From: CAVPCZ01 sp963779225
GTDB lineage: Bacteria; Bacteroidota; Ignavibacteria; UBA10030; UBA6906
Length of the DNA stretch: 64,000 bases
Direction of reading: 5' to 3'
Assembly (NCBI GenBank): GCA_963779225.1
Contig: CAVZWW010000003.1
Location: 3,162,001-3,226,000, forward strand
Shown here: positions 36,290 through 45,689 of the stretch, one piece after another
How positions within the stretch are numbered: the stretch's first letter is position 1
Layout: every line of letters begins with the position of its first letter
Translations under genes and position numbers: made by a program
The notes under the pieces: generated by a model
Seen by the model: only the letters and a program-made list of their open reading frames with translations
Database searches by the model: none
What the model was told of the DNA's origin: nothing

Positions 36290-38199
36290 GCGGAGAACAG
36301 CAGTATCCGTATCTCGACCGCGTCAACGACCCCGCCGATCTCCGCAACTTCACGATTCCGGAGCTGAAAGGTCTCGCCAACGATGTCCGTTCGTTCCTGA
36401 TCGAAGTCATCTCGAAAACGGGCGGTCATCTCGGTGCCGGACTCGGTGCGGTGGAACTCTCCGTCGTCCTCCATCACGTCTTTCACACGCCGGAAGATAA
36501 ACTGGTGTGGGACGTGGGCCATCAGGCGTATCCCCACAAAATTCTCACGGGTCGCAAAGACCGCCTGCACACCATCCGCCAATACAAAGGCCTCAGCGGA
36601 TTTCTGAAACGGAACGAGAGCCCGTACGACACCTTCGGCGCGGGGCATGCCAGCACCGCCATTTCCGCCGCGCTCGGGATGGTGGCTGCACGAGAACTGA
36701 CGAAAGAAAAGTACAGTGTTGTTGCCATTGTCGGCGACGGCTCGATGACGGGCGGCATGGTGTACGAAGGGATGAACAATGCCGGCATCATGAAGAAGGA
36801 CATGATTGTCATTCTCAACGATAACAACATGTCCATTGCCCCGAATGTCTGGGCCATCTCGAACTACTTCACGGAAGTAATCGCCGATCCACGCTACAAC
36901 CGTTTCAAAAAGAATGTCTACGACCTGACGGGCAAATTCGATTGGGGCGACAGGATCCGCCGGGTCGCCGCTCGCGTGGAAGAGGGGATCAAGGTCATCA
37001 TCACACCGGGCATGCTCTTCGAAGCGCTCGGCTTCCGGTATTTCGGTCCGATCAACGGCCACAACATTCCCCAGCTCGTGAGGATCTTTCAGGAAGTCAA
37101 GGAGTACAGCGGTCCCATCCTCGTGCATACCATCACGCAGAAGGGAAAGGGGTACAAACCCGCGGAAGAGGATGTGCAGAAACTGCACGGCGTCACCCCC
37201 TTCGACAAGGTGACGGGTCAGAGTCCGAAAAAGGGCGGAGGTCCACCAGCATACACAAAAGTCTTCGGGGCTGCTGTCGTGGAACTGGCCCGGAGCAACC
37301 CCAACGTCGTCGCCATTACCGCCGCGATGCCCGACGGCACCGGCCTTGACCAGTTGCAGCGGGAAATGCCGGAACGATTCCATGATGTGGGCATCGCCGA
37401 ACAGCACGGGGTGACTTTTGCAGCCGGTCTTGCGACGCAGGGGTGCGTCCCCATAGTGGCGGTCTATTCCTCCTTCCTCCAGCGCGCCTTTGACCAGATC
37501 ATCCATGATGTGGCGCTCCAGCACCTCCATGTGGTGTTCGCCCTGGACCGTGCCGGGCTGGTCGGAGCCGACGGTCCCACCCACCACGGGGTATTCGACC
37601 TGAGCTATCTCAGGCTGATTCCGGGAATGGTGGTGATGGCACCAAAAGACGAAAGCGAGTTGCGCGACATGCTCTACACCGCCGTCCAGCATCAGGGCGG
37701 ACCCATTGCACTCCGGTATCCACGAGGCAACGGGCTGGGTGTTCCTCTCAAGTCCGGTTTCGATGCGATCCCGATTGGCCGGGCGGAAACGCTGCGAACC
37801 GGCACAGCGGTCGCTCTCCTGGCAATCGGGGAGATGGTTGCCCCCACCCTCAACGCTGCAGAGGAACTGGAGAAGGAAGGGATTTCGTGCGAGGTCGTCA
37901 ATATGCGGTTCGTGAAACCGGTGGACGGTGCTCTGCTGGAGCAGATTGCCGCGCGGTTCAAACGGGTGATCACGGTCGAAGATAATACCGTGCTGGGGGG
38001 ATTCGGCAGCGCGGTTGCGGAATACTACGCTTCACGGGGGATACAGAACGTTTCCGTGCACATGCACGGACTCCCGGACCGGTTCATTGACCACGGCTCA
38101 CCCGCGGAACTCGCCATGGAAACCGGACTCGACTCCGCGGGCATCGCTCGCCTGGTGCGAACGGCCCTTGATCATTCAATTATACCCACAGCAGGATAA
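36286..38199 (+). CDS. dxs: 1-deoxy-D-xylulose-5-phosphate synthase
   Basis: Condenses pyruvate and glyceraldehyde 3-phosphate, the first step of the MEP isoprenoid pathway. 637 residues. The thiamine diphosphate motif is GDGSMTGGMVYEGMNN ... NDNNMS; the transketolase pyrimidine domain begins around ITAAMPDGTGLDQLQ and includes DRAGLVGADGPTHHGVFD. The C-terminal domain is complete. Coupled to xseB by overlap; 3 bp before the oxidoreductase gene. Confidence 0.96.
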   Translation: MSGEQQYPYLDRVNDPADLRNFTIPELKGLANDVRSFLIEVISKTGGHLGAGLGAVELSVVLHHVFHTPEDKLVWDVGHQAYPHKILTGRKDRLHTIRQYKGLSGFLKRNESPYDTFGAGHASTAISAALGMVAARELTKEKYSVVAIVGDGSMTGGMVYEGMNNAGIMKKDMIVILNDNNMSIAPNVWAISNYFTEVIADPRYNRFKKNVYDLTGKFDWGDRIRRVAARVEEGIKVIITPGMLFEALGFRYFGPINGHNIPQLVRIFQEVKEYSGPILVHTITQKGKGYKPAEEDVQKLHGVTPFDKVTGQSPKKGGGPPAYTKVFGAAVVELARSNPNVVAITAAMPDGTGLDQLQREMPERFHDVGIAEQHGVTFAAGLATQGCVPIVAVYSSFLQRAFDQIIHDVALQHLHVVFALDRAGLVGADGPTHHGVFDLSYLRLIPGMVVMAPKDESELRDMLYTAVQHQGGPIALRYPRGNGLGVPLKSGFDAIPIGRAETLRTGTAVALLAIGEMVAPTLNAAEELEKEGISCEVVNMRFVKPVDGALLEQIAARFKRVITVEDNTVLGGFGSAVAEYYASRGIQNVSVHMHGLPDRFIDHGSPAELAMETGLDSAGIARLVRTALDHSIIPTAG

Positions 38200-38202
38200 T
38201 CC

Positions 38203-39207
38203 ATGAGCAAGGTGCGGATCGGCATCGTCGGCGTCGGCTGGGTTGCCCAGGTCGTTCACATCCCGACACTCTTGAAAATGCCCGAAGCCGAAGTTGTCGC
38301 TATCTGCGACCGCGACAGAGCCAGGGTTCGCCTGGTCGGAGAAAAGTTCGGCATCACCAGGCAATACACCGATGTTGCCCAGATGCTGGAGCACGAGCAG
38401 CTCGACGCTGTCGACGTATGCACGTCCACGGACGCACACAAGGATGTGGCATTGGCCGCGCTCAAAGCGGGGAAAGACGTGCTCGTCGAGAAACCCATCG
38501 CCCGGACATACGCCGAAGCCCTTGCCATTGCCGACGCTGCCCGGGAATCACACCGCAAACTGATGGTCGGCATGAATCACCGATTCCGTCCGGATACGAT
38601 GATTCTCAAGAGTTTCATCCAGGGGAAGGAACTGGGCAAGATTTATTATACTCGCGTGGGCTGGCTGAGACAGCGGACGTTCGACCAGGCCTGGATCACG
38701 CAGAAAGAGAAATCCGGGGGCGGCGTGTTCATCGACCAGGGAATCGTCATGCTGGACATGGCCCTCTGGATGATGGGATACCCCGAGGTCGTGCGTCTGA
38801 ATGCCGCGAATTACCACAGCAAGACCCGGAAGGTTGAGGATACCTCGGTTGTCACACTCACACTCAACACCGGGGCCACGGTGAACATCGAAGTGAGCTG
38901 GTCGATGTGTCTCGACCAGGATATCTATTACTGTTACCTGCACGGCGGCGATGGAAGCGCGAGCCTCTCTCCGCTGAAGATCTATAAGGAACTGCACGGG
39001 AGTCTGGTGAACCTGGCCCCGTCCAGAATCGATCCCCCCCAGCACATCTTCAAACGCTCGTATGAGAATGAGCTGAAACATTTTCTGGGAGCCGTGCGCG
39101 ATCTTCATCCGGTGATTTCCACCGCTGACGAAGCGGTACAGAGAATGAAAATCGTTGATGCCGTTTACCGCGCGGCCAAACGCGGCAAAGAAGTGACTGT
39201 CTCCTGA
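38203..39207 (+). CDS. Gfo/Idh/MocA-family NAD(P)-dependent oxidoreductase
   Basis: 334 residues. N-terminal Rossmann fold (IGIVGVGWVAQVVHIPTL), EKPIARTYAEA (the EKP motif that places the catalytic Lys) and GMNHRFRPD, then a substrate domain with FIDQGIVMLDMALWMMGYP. Family members oxidise sugars or related polyols; the substrate here is unknown. Lies 3 bp after dxs and 9 bp before the response regulator gene. Confidence 0.88.
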   Translation: MSKVRIGIVGVGWVAQVVHIPTLLKMPEAEVVAICDRDRARVRLVGEKFGITRQYTDVAQMLEHEQLDAVDVCTSTDAHKDVALAALKAGKDVLVEKPIARTYAEALAIADAARESHRKLMVGMNHRFRPDTMILKSFIQGKELGKIYYTRVGWLRQRTFDQAWITQKEKSGGGVFIDQGIVMLDMALWMMGYPEVVRLNAANYHSKTRKVEDTSVVTLTLNTGATVNIEVSWSMCLDQDIYYCYLHGGDGSASLSPLKIYKELHGSLVNLAPSRIDPPQHIFKRSYENELKHFLGAVRDLHPVISTADEAVQRMKIVDAVYRAAKRGKEVTVS

Positions 39208-39216
39208 GGCCCAACC

Positions 39217-39912
39217 GTGGCAGCAGTACGCAAACGGATTCTGGTGGTCGATGACGAGAAAGACATCGTCGAACTCATCAGGTACAACCTCGTCAAAGAA
39301 GGGTACGATGTTGTCACGGCATATAACGGTCGTGAGGCTCTGGAAAAGGTTGCCGGGAACACGGATCTGATCTTGCTGGATGTGATGATGCCCCTGCTGG
39401 ACGGTTTCGAGACGTGCAGACGCATCAAAGCGAACGCGCAGACGGCATCCGTCCCCGTGGTCTTTCTCACGGCACGGTTGGGCGAGGCGGATGAGGTGGT
39501 TGGACTCGAGCTCGGGGCCGACGATTATATCCAGAAGCCGATCAGTCCACGGAAGCTTGTTGCCCGGGTGAAGGCGGTGCTCCGTCGCGCGGAACAGCCC
39601 GCCGATGATAAGGATGTACCCCCGATTATCAGAATCGGCCGGCTCGAGATCAACCGTTCCACATACACCGTACGGAACGGCAACAAAGAGATTTTCTTCC
39701 CCAAGAAAGAGTTCGAGGTGCTGGCCCTTCTTGCCGCAAACGCCGGCAGAGTGTTTTCCCGCGGAATGCTGCTGAACAACATCTGGGGCACCGAAGTCGT
39801 TGTCATCGATCGGACAGTAGACGTGCATATCCGGAAAATCCGTGAGAAACTTGGGGATGATGCAGATGCCATCGAAACGATCAAGGGCGTCGGGTACCGC
39901 TTCCGGGAATAG
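39217..39912 (+). CDS. PhoB/OmpR-family response regulator
   Basis: 231 residues, GTG start. Receiver with VVDDEKD, phospho-acceptor Asp in ILLDVMMPLLDGFE, switch Thr in FLTARLG and Lys in YIQKPISP; winged-helix effector with VFSRGMLLNNIWG and RTVDVHIRKIREKLGDD. It forms an operon with the histidine kinase downstream, likely its partner. The pair resembles PhoB-PhoR, but no phosphate genes are nearby. Confidence 0.9.
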   Translation: MAAVRKRILVVDDEKDIVELIRYNLVKEGYDVVTAYNGREALEKVAGNTDLILLDVMMPLLDGFETCRRIKANAQTASVPVVFLTARLGEADEVVGLELGADDYIQKPISPRKLVARVKAVLRRAEQPADDKDVPPIIRIGRLEINRSTYTVRNGNKEIFFPKKEFEVLALLAANAGRVFSRGMLLNNIWGTEVVVIDRTVDVHIRKIREKLGDDADAIETIKGVGYRFRE

Positions 39913-39921
39913 CCGTCGCCC

Positions 39922-41361
39922 ATGAACCTCCGCACCAAAATCGCTGCGACATACATCGGTCTCACCGTTGCGGGCGTTGCCCTCGCAGGTTTCGTCTCTT
40001 CCTGGCAAATCAGAAACTACCTGAATCTGCGGGCCACGCAGGCCCTTACGGCGCAGGTGAAGCTGCTTGCCGATCTGCTGACTGATGGCTCGATGCATGT
40101 CGACGAATCTGGTGCCGATGATGCGGTCTTGCTGCGCCGTGCATCTCTGCTGGGAGTCCGGCTCACCATTGTCCATCCCGACGGTCGTCTGCTCTACGAT
40201 TCGAATATCCGGCGCGATTCCCTTTCCCTGGTTGAGAATCACTCCCACCGCCCCGAAGTTCTGGCAGCACGGAACGGGCGTCCGGGCATCGCACGCCGGA
40301 TATCCGCCTCCGTCGGGCACGAATTCCTGTATGCCGCCGTCATGATCCGGCAATCGCCCGACCGCGGACTCGATTCCACGGTGGTCCGCCTTGCGCTGGC
40401 ATCGGAGGAGATCCGGCTGCTCGATACCCGTGTGCAAGTTCTGATCTGGGGGGTCGGACTCCTGACCGTCATCGTCATCATTCTTGTCAGCGTCCACCTG
40501 GCGAAGCGCATCACCCTTCCGATCAAGAGCATCGCGGCTACGGCACAGGCAATCCGCGACGGGGATCTGCGGCATCGCATCACGGTGCCCGCCGGCGACG
40601 AAATCGGCGATCTGGCGAAAGCCATTAACGAGATGGCCGAGAAGCTCGGCAATGACATCGATCGTCTCCGCAAACTGGAGCGGGTCCGGAGTGAGTTTCT
40701 GGGGAATGTGTCTCACGAACTCCGCACACCGATATTCTCCATCCAGGGTTTTCTGGAAACGCTGCTGGATGGCGCGGTGGACGATGCCACTGTGAACCGC
40801 GATTTTCTCGGGAAAGCCCATCTCCACGCGGAACGCCTCAACGCACTGCTGAACGATCTCATTGATATCTCCCGAATTGAATCGGGGGAGATGAAGATGA
40901 GTTTCAGGTATTTTCCCGCGCGCGATTTTCTCTCACAATCTGTGGAGGATTTGCTCCCGCACGCTGCCCGCAAGGATATCGCTCTTCGTATGGAAGACCC
41001 TCCCGACGAGTCCGAACAGATGTACGGCGACCGGGATCGTCTCAAGCAGGTGATGATCAACCTTGTCGACAACGCCCTCAAGTACACTGAACCCGGCGGC
41101 TCGGTGACCATCCGCGCGGTGTTTGCTCCGCAGCGGTGTACAATCAGTGTGGAAGACACCGGACAGGGAATCCCTCCCGAACATCACGCGCGCATTTTCG
41201 AACGCTTCTACAGGGTGGACAGAGACCGCTCGCGGGATGTGGGAGGGACCGGTCTCGGTCTGGCCATCGTCAAGCACATTGTGGAAGCTCATGGTGGGAC
41301 GATCGCGGTGAAGAGCGTGGTGGGCAAAGGGAGTGTGTTCGCCTTCACCTTGAAACGATAA
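39922..41361 (+). CDS. Sensor histidine kinase (PhoR-like)
   Basis: 479 residues: N-terminal membrane helix, ~130-residue periplasmic sensor, second helix (VLIWGVGLLTVIVIILVSV), HAMP (KRITLPIKSIAATAQAIRDG), phosphoacceptor GNVSHELRTPIFSIQGF, and ATPase domain with N-box DNALKY, DTGQGIP and GTGLGLAIVKHI. Phosphorylates the regulator encoded just upstream. The signal sensed is unknown. Confidence 0.9.
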   Translation: MNLRTKIAATYIGLTVAGVALAGFVSSWQIRNYLNLRATQALTAQVKLLADLLTDGSMHVDESGADDAVLLRRASLLGVRLTIVHPDGRLLYDSNIRRDSLSLVENHSHRPEVLAARNGRPGIARRISASVGHEFLYAAVMIRQSPDRGLDSTVVRLALASEEIRLLDTRVQVLIWGVGLLTVIVIILVSVHLAKRITLPIKSIAATAQAIRDGDLRHRITVPAGDEIGDLAKAINEMAEKLGNDIDRLRKLERVRSEFLGNVSHELRTPIFSIQGFLETLLDGAVDDATVNRDFLGKAHLHAERLNALLNDLIDISRIESGEMKMSFRYFPARDFLSQSVEDLLPHAARKDIALRMEDPPDESEQMYGDRDRLKQVMINLVDNALKYTEPGGSVTIRAVFAPQRCTISVEDTGQGIPPEHHARIFERFYRVDRDRSRDVGGTGLGLAIVKHIVEAHGGTIAVKSVVGKGSVFAFTLKR

Positions 41362-41444
41362 CGCCGGCCCGACCACCTGTTCGAAATTCATGCCGTTTTT
41401 CGAACTGCAAGGACCCTGTCCAACGACTACTCTGAACGCCGCAT

Positions 41445-42551
41445 ATGCCTGCGAGTAAACATAACGCCGCCGACATACCGCACATGCGTGAGGCGCTACG
41501 ACTCGCGAGTCTTGGCCGCGGAGCTGTGAGCCCGAACCCGATGGTGGGTGCGGTACTCGTCAAAAAGGGGAGGGTCGTGGCGGCAGGCTACCATCGCTAC
41601 TTCGGCGGGCCGCATGCGGAGGTGGAATGTCTAGCCGCGTATCGCGGTGATCTTCAGGGTGCGGAGCTGTTTGTGACGCTCGAGCCCTGTTCGGTCTACG
41701 GAAAGACCCCCGCCTGCGCGGATCTGCTGGCAACGACAGGGCTCCAGAGGGTTGTGGTTGCCATGCGCGACCCCAATCCGCTTGTAGCGGGTCGTGGCAT
41801 CGCGCGACTGAGGAAAGCGGGGATACGTGTCGAGGTGGGTCTGCTGGAAGAAGAAGGGCGCGAACTCAATTCGCATTTTCTGGTGGGCATAACCAAACGG
41901 CGCCCGTACGTACATCTGAAGATCGCCCAGTCCCTTGACGGATTCATCGCCGCCGCGAGACTGCCTGGCCGATGGATCAGCGGGCAGGAGTCGCGGGTGC
42001 TCGTGCACACCTGGCGGACCCACTACGATGCCGTCCTCGTGGGTGCCGGAACAATCCGCGCCGACGATCCGCGTTTGACCGCAAGGGGAGTACCGGGGCG
42101 TAATCCGGATGTGGTGATTCTGGACGGGCGATTACATGTCCCCGGGGACGCGCGGGTGTTTCGCACGGCCTCACGGCGGAGGATCATCGTCTGCACAACA
42201 CGAGAGGCGATCCGGGGAAACGTGGGGAAAGCTGAGCGGCTTGCCGCGCGTGGAGTCTTGCTCCTCACGTCGAAAGGACGCAGCGGGCGCCTGCAAATTC
42301 CCGAACTCATGGAGGTACTCTACGAGTGGGAGATCGGATCGATCCTTGTTGAAGGGGGTAGCCGGGTCTTCAAAGAGTTTCTGGACTCACGAGTTGTTGA
42401 TGAACTTTCGATGTTTATAGCTCCGAAGGTGATCGGTGCCGGCGTCCCTGCCTTTGCCGCGTCCCCGATGGCGTTTCCGGCGGCATACGGGTTTCGCACA
42501 GTACAGGCCGGACTTGTCGGGGCGGATGTACACATCCATGCATTGATGTAA
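41445..42551 (+). CDS. ribD: Bifunctional riboflavin biosynthesis deaminase/reductase RibD
   Basis: 368 residues. The deaminase domain shows zinc-binding PHAEVECL and EPCSVYGKTPACADLL; the reductase domain begins near YVHLKIAQSLDGFIAA and ends with ILVEGGSRVFKEFL. It deaminates and reduces the pyrimidine intermediate of flavin synthesis. I looked for an FMN riboswitch in the 83-bp upstream gap and saw none. ribE follows after 13 bp. Confidence 0.95.
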   Translation: MPASKHNAADIPHMREALRLASLGRGAVSPNPMVGAVLVKKGRVVAAGYHRYFGGPHAEVECLAAYRGDLQGAELFVTLEPCSVYGKTPACADLLATTGLQRVVVAMRDPNPLVAGRGIARLRKAGIRVEVGLLEEEGRELNSHFLVGITKRRPYVHLKIAQSLDGFIAAARLPGRWISGQESRVLVHTWRTHYDAVLVGAGTIRADDPRLTARGVPGRNPDVVILDGRLHVPGDARVFRTASRRRIIVCTTREAIRGNVGKAERLAARGVLLLTSKGRSGRLQIPELMEVLYEWEIGSILVEGGSRVFKEFLDSRVVDELSMFIAPKVIGAGVPAFAASPMAFPAAYGFRTVQAGLVGADVHIHALM

Positions 42552-42564
42552 GGAGGGGCAGAGC

Positions 42565-43206
42565 ATGTTCACGGGGATCATACAGGAAGTCGGAGCCATT
42601 GTGGCGAACGAAAAATTTGGAGGAGGTGTGCGGCTTTCTGTACGGGGGGCGCGTGTCAGCCGGGAACTTGCGGTCAATGACAGCGTCGCCGTAAATGGGG
42701 TTTGTCAGACCGTTGTGGCTTTGGAGGGTGACGTATTCCGCGTTGAAGCGGTCGAGGAGACCCTCCGGAAGACCACACTCGGGGATCTGTCCGCCGGGGC
42801 ATCCGTGAACCTCGAATTGCCGTTGCGTCTGAGTGACAGGTTGGGTGGGCATCTGGTTCAGGGGCATGTGGACGGGATCGGCCTGATTTCATCGGTCGTC
42901 AAACAATCGTCAAGCTGGTTGGTGGGCGTGCAGTTTCCCCCCGAGTTCCGCCGGTACGTTATTCCCGTCGGTTCCATCGCCATTGACGGGATCAGCCTCA
43001 CGGTGGCAAAGCTGGAAGGGAATTTGCTCACGGTGTCGGTGATTCCTCATACGCTGGCAAACACGACACTCGGCGGGGCACGGTCCGGTGGGAGAGTGAA
43101 TCTGGAGTTTGATCTGGTGGGGAAGTACATCGAGCAGATGGTAGCTTCCGGTGCAGGAGGGGGCATTTCCTCTCAGAAACTGGCTCAATGGGGGTATGGG
43201 GCTTGA
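42565..43206 (+). CDS. ribE: Riboflavin synthase alpha subunit
   Basis: 213 residues with two lumazine-binding repeats, each starting in the family manner: MFTGIIQEVGAIV (N-terminal) and LVQGHVDGIGLISS (second). Dismutates two lumazines to riboflavin. A GGAGG-like site precedes the ATG. It forms an operon with ribD; the -35 of the secG promoter overlaps its stop. Confidence 0.95.
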   Translation: MFTGIIQEVGAIVANEKFGGGVRLSVRGARVSRELAVNDSVAVNGVCQTVVALEGDVFRVEAVEETLRKTTLGDLSAGASVNLELPLRLSDRLGGHLVQGHVDGIGLISSVVKQSSSWLVGVQFPPEFRRYVIPVGSIAIDGISLTVAKLEGNLLTVSVIPHTLANTTLGGARSGGRVNLEFDLVGKYIEQMVASGAGGGISSQKLAQWGYGA

Positions 43207-43231
43207 TTATTTCTTGATGTTTTCGTATACT
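43203..43231 (+). promoter_or_regulatory. secG promoter
   Basis: TTGATT, 17-bp spacer, TATACT, 31 bp before secG. The -35 overlaps the ribE stop codon. Confidence 0.6.
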
Positions 43232-43262
43232 TTATTCCTGAAACTGCCCTGAAAGAGGAATC

Positions 43263-43604
43263 ATGTTCACAGTACTTATCGTTCTCGAAGTCATCATCAG
43301 TGTCTTGCTGGTGTTAGTCGTGTTAATGCAATCCAGCAAAGGCGGCGGCCTTGCAGGGACATTTGGCGGCGGGTCTGTCGGTGTAGTGTTCGGCGTCCGC
43401 CGGACGGCCGATTTTCTCATCCGCGGGACCCAGATACTGGCCGGGGCGTTTCTCGTCCTCGCGTTGGTCATTAACATCTTTTTCCTGCCGCGTGCCGGCA
43501 CGGGAGAGGGCAGCGTGCTTCAGCAGCAGGGGCAGCAGCAGCAGCGGTCTATGACGCCACAGCTTCCGCCGCCGCCGGTGCAAACTGCTCCGCCGGTCCA
43601 GTAG
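43263..43604 (+). CDS. secG: Preprotein translocase subunit SecG
   Basis: 113 residues: two hydrophobic helices (LIVLEVIISVLLVLVVLMQ and ILAGAFLVLALVINIFFL) flanking a glycine-rich loop SSKGGGLAGTFGGG, the SecG signature, then a Gln/Pro-rich tail. Supports SecYE in protein export. It is the last core chromosomal gene before the tRNA-Lys integration region. Confidence 0.92.
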   Translation: MFTVLIVLEVIISVLLVLVVLMQSSKGGGLAGTFGGGSVGVVFGVRRTADFLIRGTQILAGAFLVLALVINIFFLPRAGTGEGSVLQQQGQQQQRSMTPQLPPPPVQTAPPVQ

Positions 43605-43701
43605 GTTGCGAAGGGCGCGTCCGGCAGAAATCGCTGATTGCGCGTCTTGTGTCAGGAGCCCACGTTGCCCCCGTTCAACACGTTGGTCTTTGGTATCCCC
43701 C

Positions 43702-43774
43702 GCACCCATGGCTCAATTGGTAGAGCAACTGACTCTTAATCAGTGGGTTCCAGGTTCGAGTCCTGGTGGGTGCA
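43702..43774 (+). tRNA. tRNA-Lys (CUU anticodon)
   Basis: Full 73-nt cloverleaf: acceptor GCACCCA/TGGGTGC, D stem GCTC/GAGC, anticodon arm ACTGA-CTCTTAA-TCAGT giving anticodon CTT, T arm CCAGG-TTCGAGT-CCTGG, discriminator A. CCA is not encoded. The 3' half is the integration target for the elements to its right; four further copies of this end follow. Confidence 0.95.
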
Positions 43775-43777
43775 CAA
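43731..43777 (+). repeat. Attachment site copy 1 (3' part of the intact tRNA-Lys)
   Basis: 47 bp, starting in the anticodon stem, identical to the copy at 48521. Reference for the partial copies at 57725, 61054 and 62194. Confidence 0.85.
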
Positions 43778-43839
43778 AGTAATTGGCAGTTATGGATTGA
43801 CAACTGACTGTTGTCAGCCAAGTCCCGCGGTATTGGCTC

Positions 43840-43862
43840 AACCCCGGCTTGATGCCGGGGTT
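43840..43862 (+). terminator. Terminator after tRNA-Lys
   Basis: AACCCCGGC/GCCGGGGTT, loop TTGAT, followed by CGTGTTTCTT. A matching hairpin occurs at the same place after attachment copy 4. Confidence 0.6.
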
Positions 43863-44363
43863 CGTGTTTCTTGCCCTTCAAGGGACCCACTCCCAAGCCT
43901 GTTTGTCAACAATTCTGTCAACACTTTTCATTCCTCTCCTCCTCAGGGTATTAGCCCTCCAGTGGAGCTACAACTGGAATCAGTGGGGAATCGTTGGATT
44001 GCATCGGGGAGTTGAGGGATGACACACTCCCGAGGAGGTGTTGTCGTCCGATTTCCGATTCTGACGGCGTTTAGCGGAAGGTGTTCTCATGGACGCCCGA
44101 AAACCCTTGTGATTCTTGTGTTGATTTGACTTTGGAAAGATAGCAGAGTACATTCCCCCCCACACACACTTCGCGTTCTGACTCGATGGAGGAGTTGGGA
44201 TGTCGTCGAGTGTTTCTGCCCTACTGTCCTACCCGACGACCGACCGAGTCCTGCCTCGAGCAGTTTTCTATCGCAATGGCGGTCAAAATCGATTTTGCAG
44301 GGTGGATTTCGCTGCAGCTGAACTCGGCCACCTGACCGTCGGGCGCCCCTGGGAGGGCATCTC
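43863..44363 (+). promoter_or_regulatory. Leader module of element A
   Basis: About 500 bp without a substantial gene. It is homologous to 61138-61681: identical blocks include CAAGCCTGTTTGTCAACAAT, GTCCGATTTCCGATTCTGAC and CTACTGTCCTACCCGACGAC. Contains the promoter at 44126 and, on the minus strand, a short coding-like tail SVDRIVDKQAW that is conserved in the second module. Confidence 0.65.
44126..44154 (+). promoter_or_regulatory. Module promoter driving the VanZ-like gene
   Basis: TTGACT, 17-bp spacer, TACATT. The homologous module at 61512 has TTGACT-17-TATCTT at the corresponding position, so both boxes and spacing are conserved while flanks have diverged. Confidence 0.6.
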
Positions 44364-44804
44364 ATGCCGATAAAACGACCGGGCTTCGTTTCTGACGATA
44401 CGCTGGGCTTCAAAATGCGCAACATTGGTTTTATTATGCTCGGCCTTGCTGTGCTTGTGTTCAAGAGACATTATTCGGGCCCATTTGCGACAGTGATTGA
44501 TGCCTATGCGGGCAACGTAGCGGTCTCCTTCTCGGTATATTTCAACGCACTTCTTGTTCCAATCAAAGTCAGATACAAGCAGCTCTGGGCGGCGGGTCTT
44601 GCTCTTGCGGCGGTAGAGTTGTTCGAAGTCTTCGATGGGTTCGGATTCATGAGCAACGTATACGATGCTATGGACCTTGTTGCGAATGCAGTGGGGGTGA
44701 TGCTTGCATTGGTCGTGGACACCGCTTTGAGTTTTCACCGAATCAAACGTAGTGGTTGTCTCACGCGAATCAATGATGTCGCGCCTGATGAAACGAAGAA
44801 GTAG
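44364..44804 (+). CDS. VanZ-like small membrane protein
   Basis: 146 residues with four hydrophobic segments (IGFIMLGLAVLVF, VSFSVYFNALLVPI, LWAAGLALAAVELFEVF, LVANAVGVMLALVVDTAL). The YDAMDLVANAVGV stretch resembles the D..N..G end of VanZ-like proteins. GGGAGGGCATC precedes the ATG; a near-identical ribosome site precedes the unrelated lipoprotein gene of element D. It ends 3 bp before the IS left end. Function unknown. Confidence 0.6.
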   Translation: MPIKRPGFVSDDTLGFKMRNIGFIMLGLAVLVFKRHYSGPFATVIDAYAGNVAVSFSVYFNALLVPIKVRYKQLWAAGLALAAVELFEVFDGFGFMSNVYDAMDLVANAVGVMLALVVDTALSFHRIKRSGCLTRINDVAPDETKK

Positions 44805-44807
44805 GAC

Positions 44808-45644
44808 CCCATAAGGGGGACGTATTCCACATGACCTTTGAAGTGGCGATATTTTGCACTGGAAAGCATCCGCCACTTTCAGAGCACACATGATAAGGTT
44901 CTTGGCCATCCTGCTCCGTCTCTTCTTCCAGATCTTCCGGTCAAAAGGGACCATTCTCTCTGAAAACGCACTGCTCACGAAGGAAAACGACATCCTGCTG
45001 CGAAGAGTCGGTAGGAAGCAGGTGCATTTCAACATATACGACAAGTTGTTCTTCGTTGTGCTGAACAGGGCAGCCGACATCAAACACCGGCGGACGCTGG
45101 TCAAGCCGGAGACTTTGCTCTACTGGCAGCGAACCCTGATGAAGCGGTTCTATGTTTTCGCTATCATCTCACACAAGACGCGGGAGATTATTCAATTTGC
45201 CATCACTGAGAATCCGACCAGGGAATTTGTCCGGCAGCAGTTGATGCTTTTCAACGAATCCAGAGTCGGCAGAGCGTATTTGATCCATGACAATGCTTTG
45301 ATGTTCTATATCGATTACCTGGCCTACAATCTCGTATCCGTCAGAACAGGAGTGGAAGCGCCGAATATGAACAGCATCATGGAACGGTTTTTCAGGCCAG
45401 TGAGAAGAGAGGCGCTTGACAATGTTCTGCTGACTGGCAAGAGTCAGGTTCAGAGGATTCTGGACGAATATGTCGCGTTCTATAATTGTCAGCGACCGCA
45501 TCAGGGGATTCAGCAACAGATTCCGAAGCCAGGTGAACCGGAGAAGACAGGGAGTGCTGTCCGCAAGAGTGCTGTTCTGGGTGGGCTAGATCACCACTAT
45601 TACAGACAGGCGGCGTAATCGATGGAATAAGTCCCCCTTACGGG
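44808..45644. mobile_element. Insertion sequence IS-A with imperfect 22-bp terminal inverted repeats
   Basis: Left end 44808-44829 (CCCATAAGGGGGACGTATTC...) and right end 45623-45644 match in inverted orientation at 20 of 22 positions. It encloses one internally deleted DDE transposase gene. No target-site duplication is evident. Related ends recur at 46845/47046, 58582, 60008 and, weakly, 63742. Confidence 0.75.
44890..45618 (+). pseudogene. DDE integrase-core transposase, internally deleted
   Basis: 242 residues. N-terminal part (LLRRVGRKQVHFNIYDKLFF, LVKPETLLYWQRTLMK) jumps straight to RFYVFAIISHKTREI. The second copy in this window has DFVTVDTLLGKR before YVFAIISHK, so the segment with the first catalytic Asp (about 100 residues of HTH and core) is missing here. 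The second Asp (LIHDNALMF) and the Glu (NSIMERFF) regions remain, and the tail is FYNCQRPHQGIQQQIPKP. The product is almost certainly inactive. Confidence 0.75.
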
Positions 45645-45689
45645 ACTAACTTCGAGTTCCAGTCATTTGGCATCTTGCACGGAGAGATA

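Noticed and set aside
36211..37692. 493-codon minus-strand frame
   Set aside because: Antisense to xseB and dxs; composition is His/Val-rich noise.
38548..40827. 759-codon open frame on the minus strand
   Set aside because: Antisense to the oxidoreductase, response regulator and histidine kinase genes, which have clear motifs; a by-product of GC-rich codon use.
41362..41444. FMN riboswitch before ribD
   Set aside because: The 83-bp gap lacks the conserved junction sequences and is too short.
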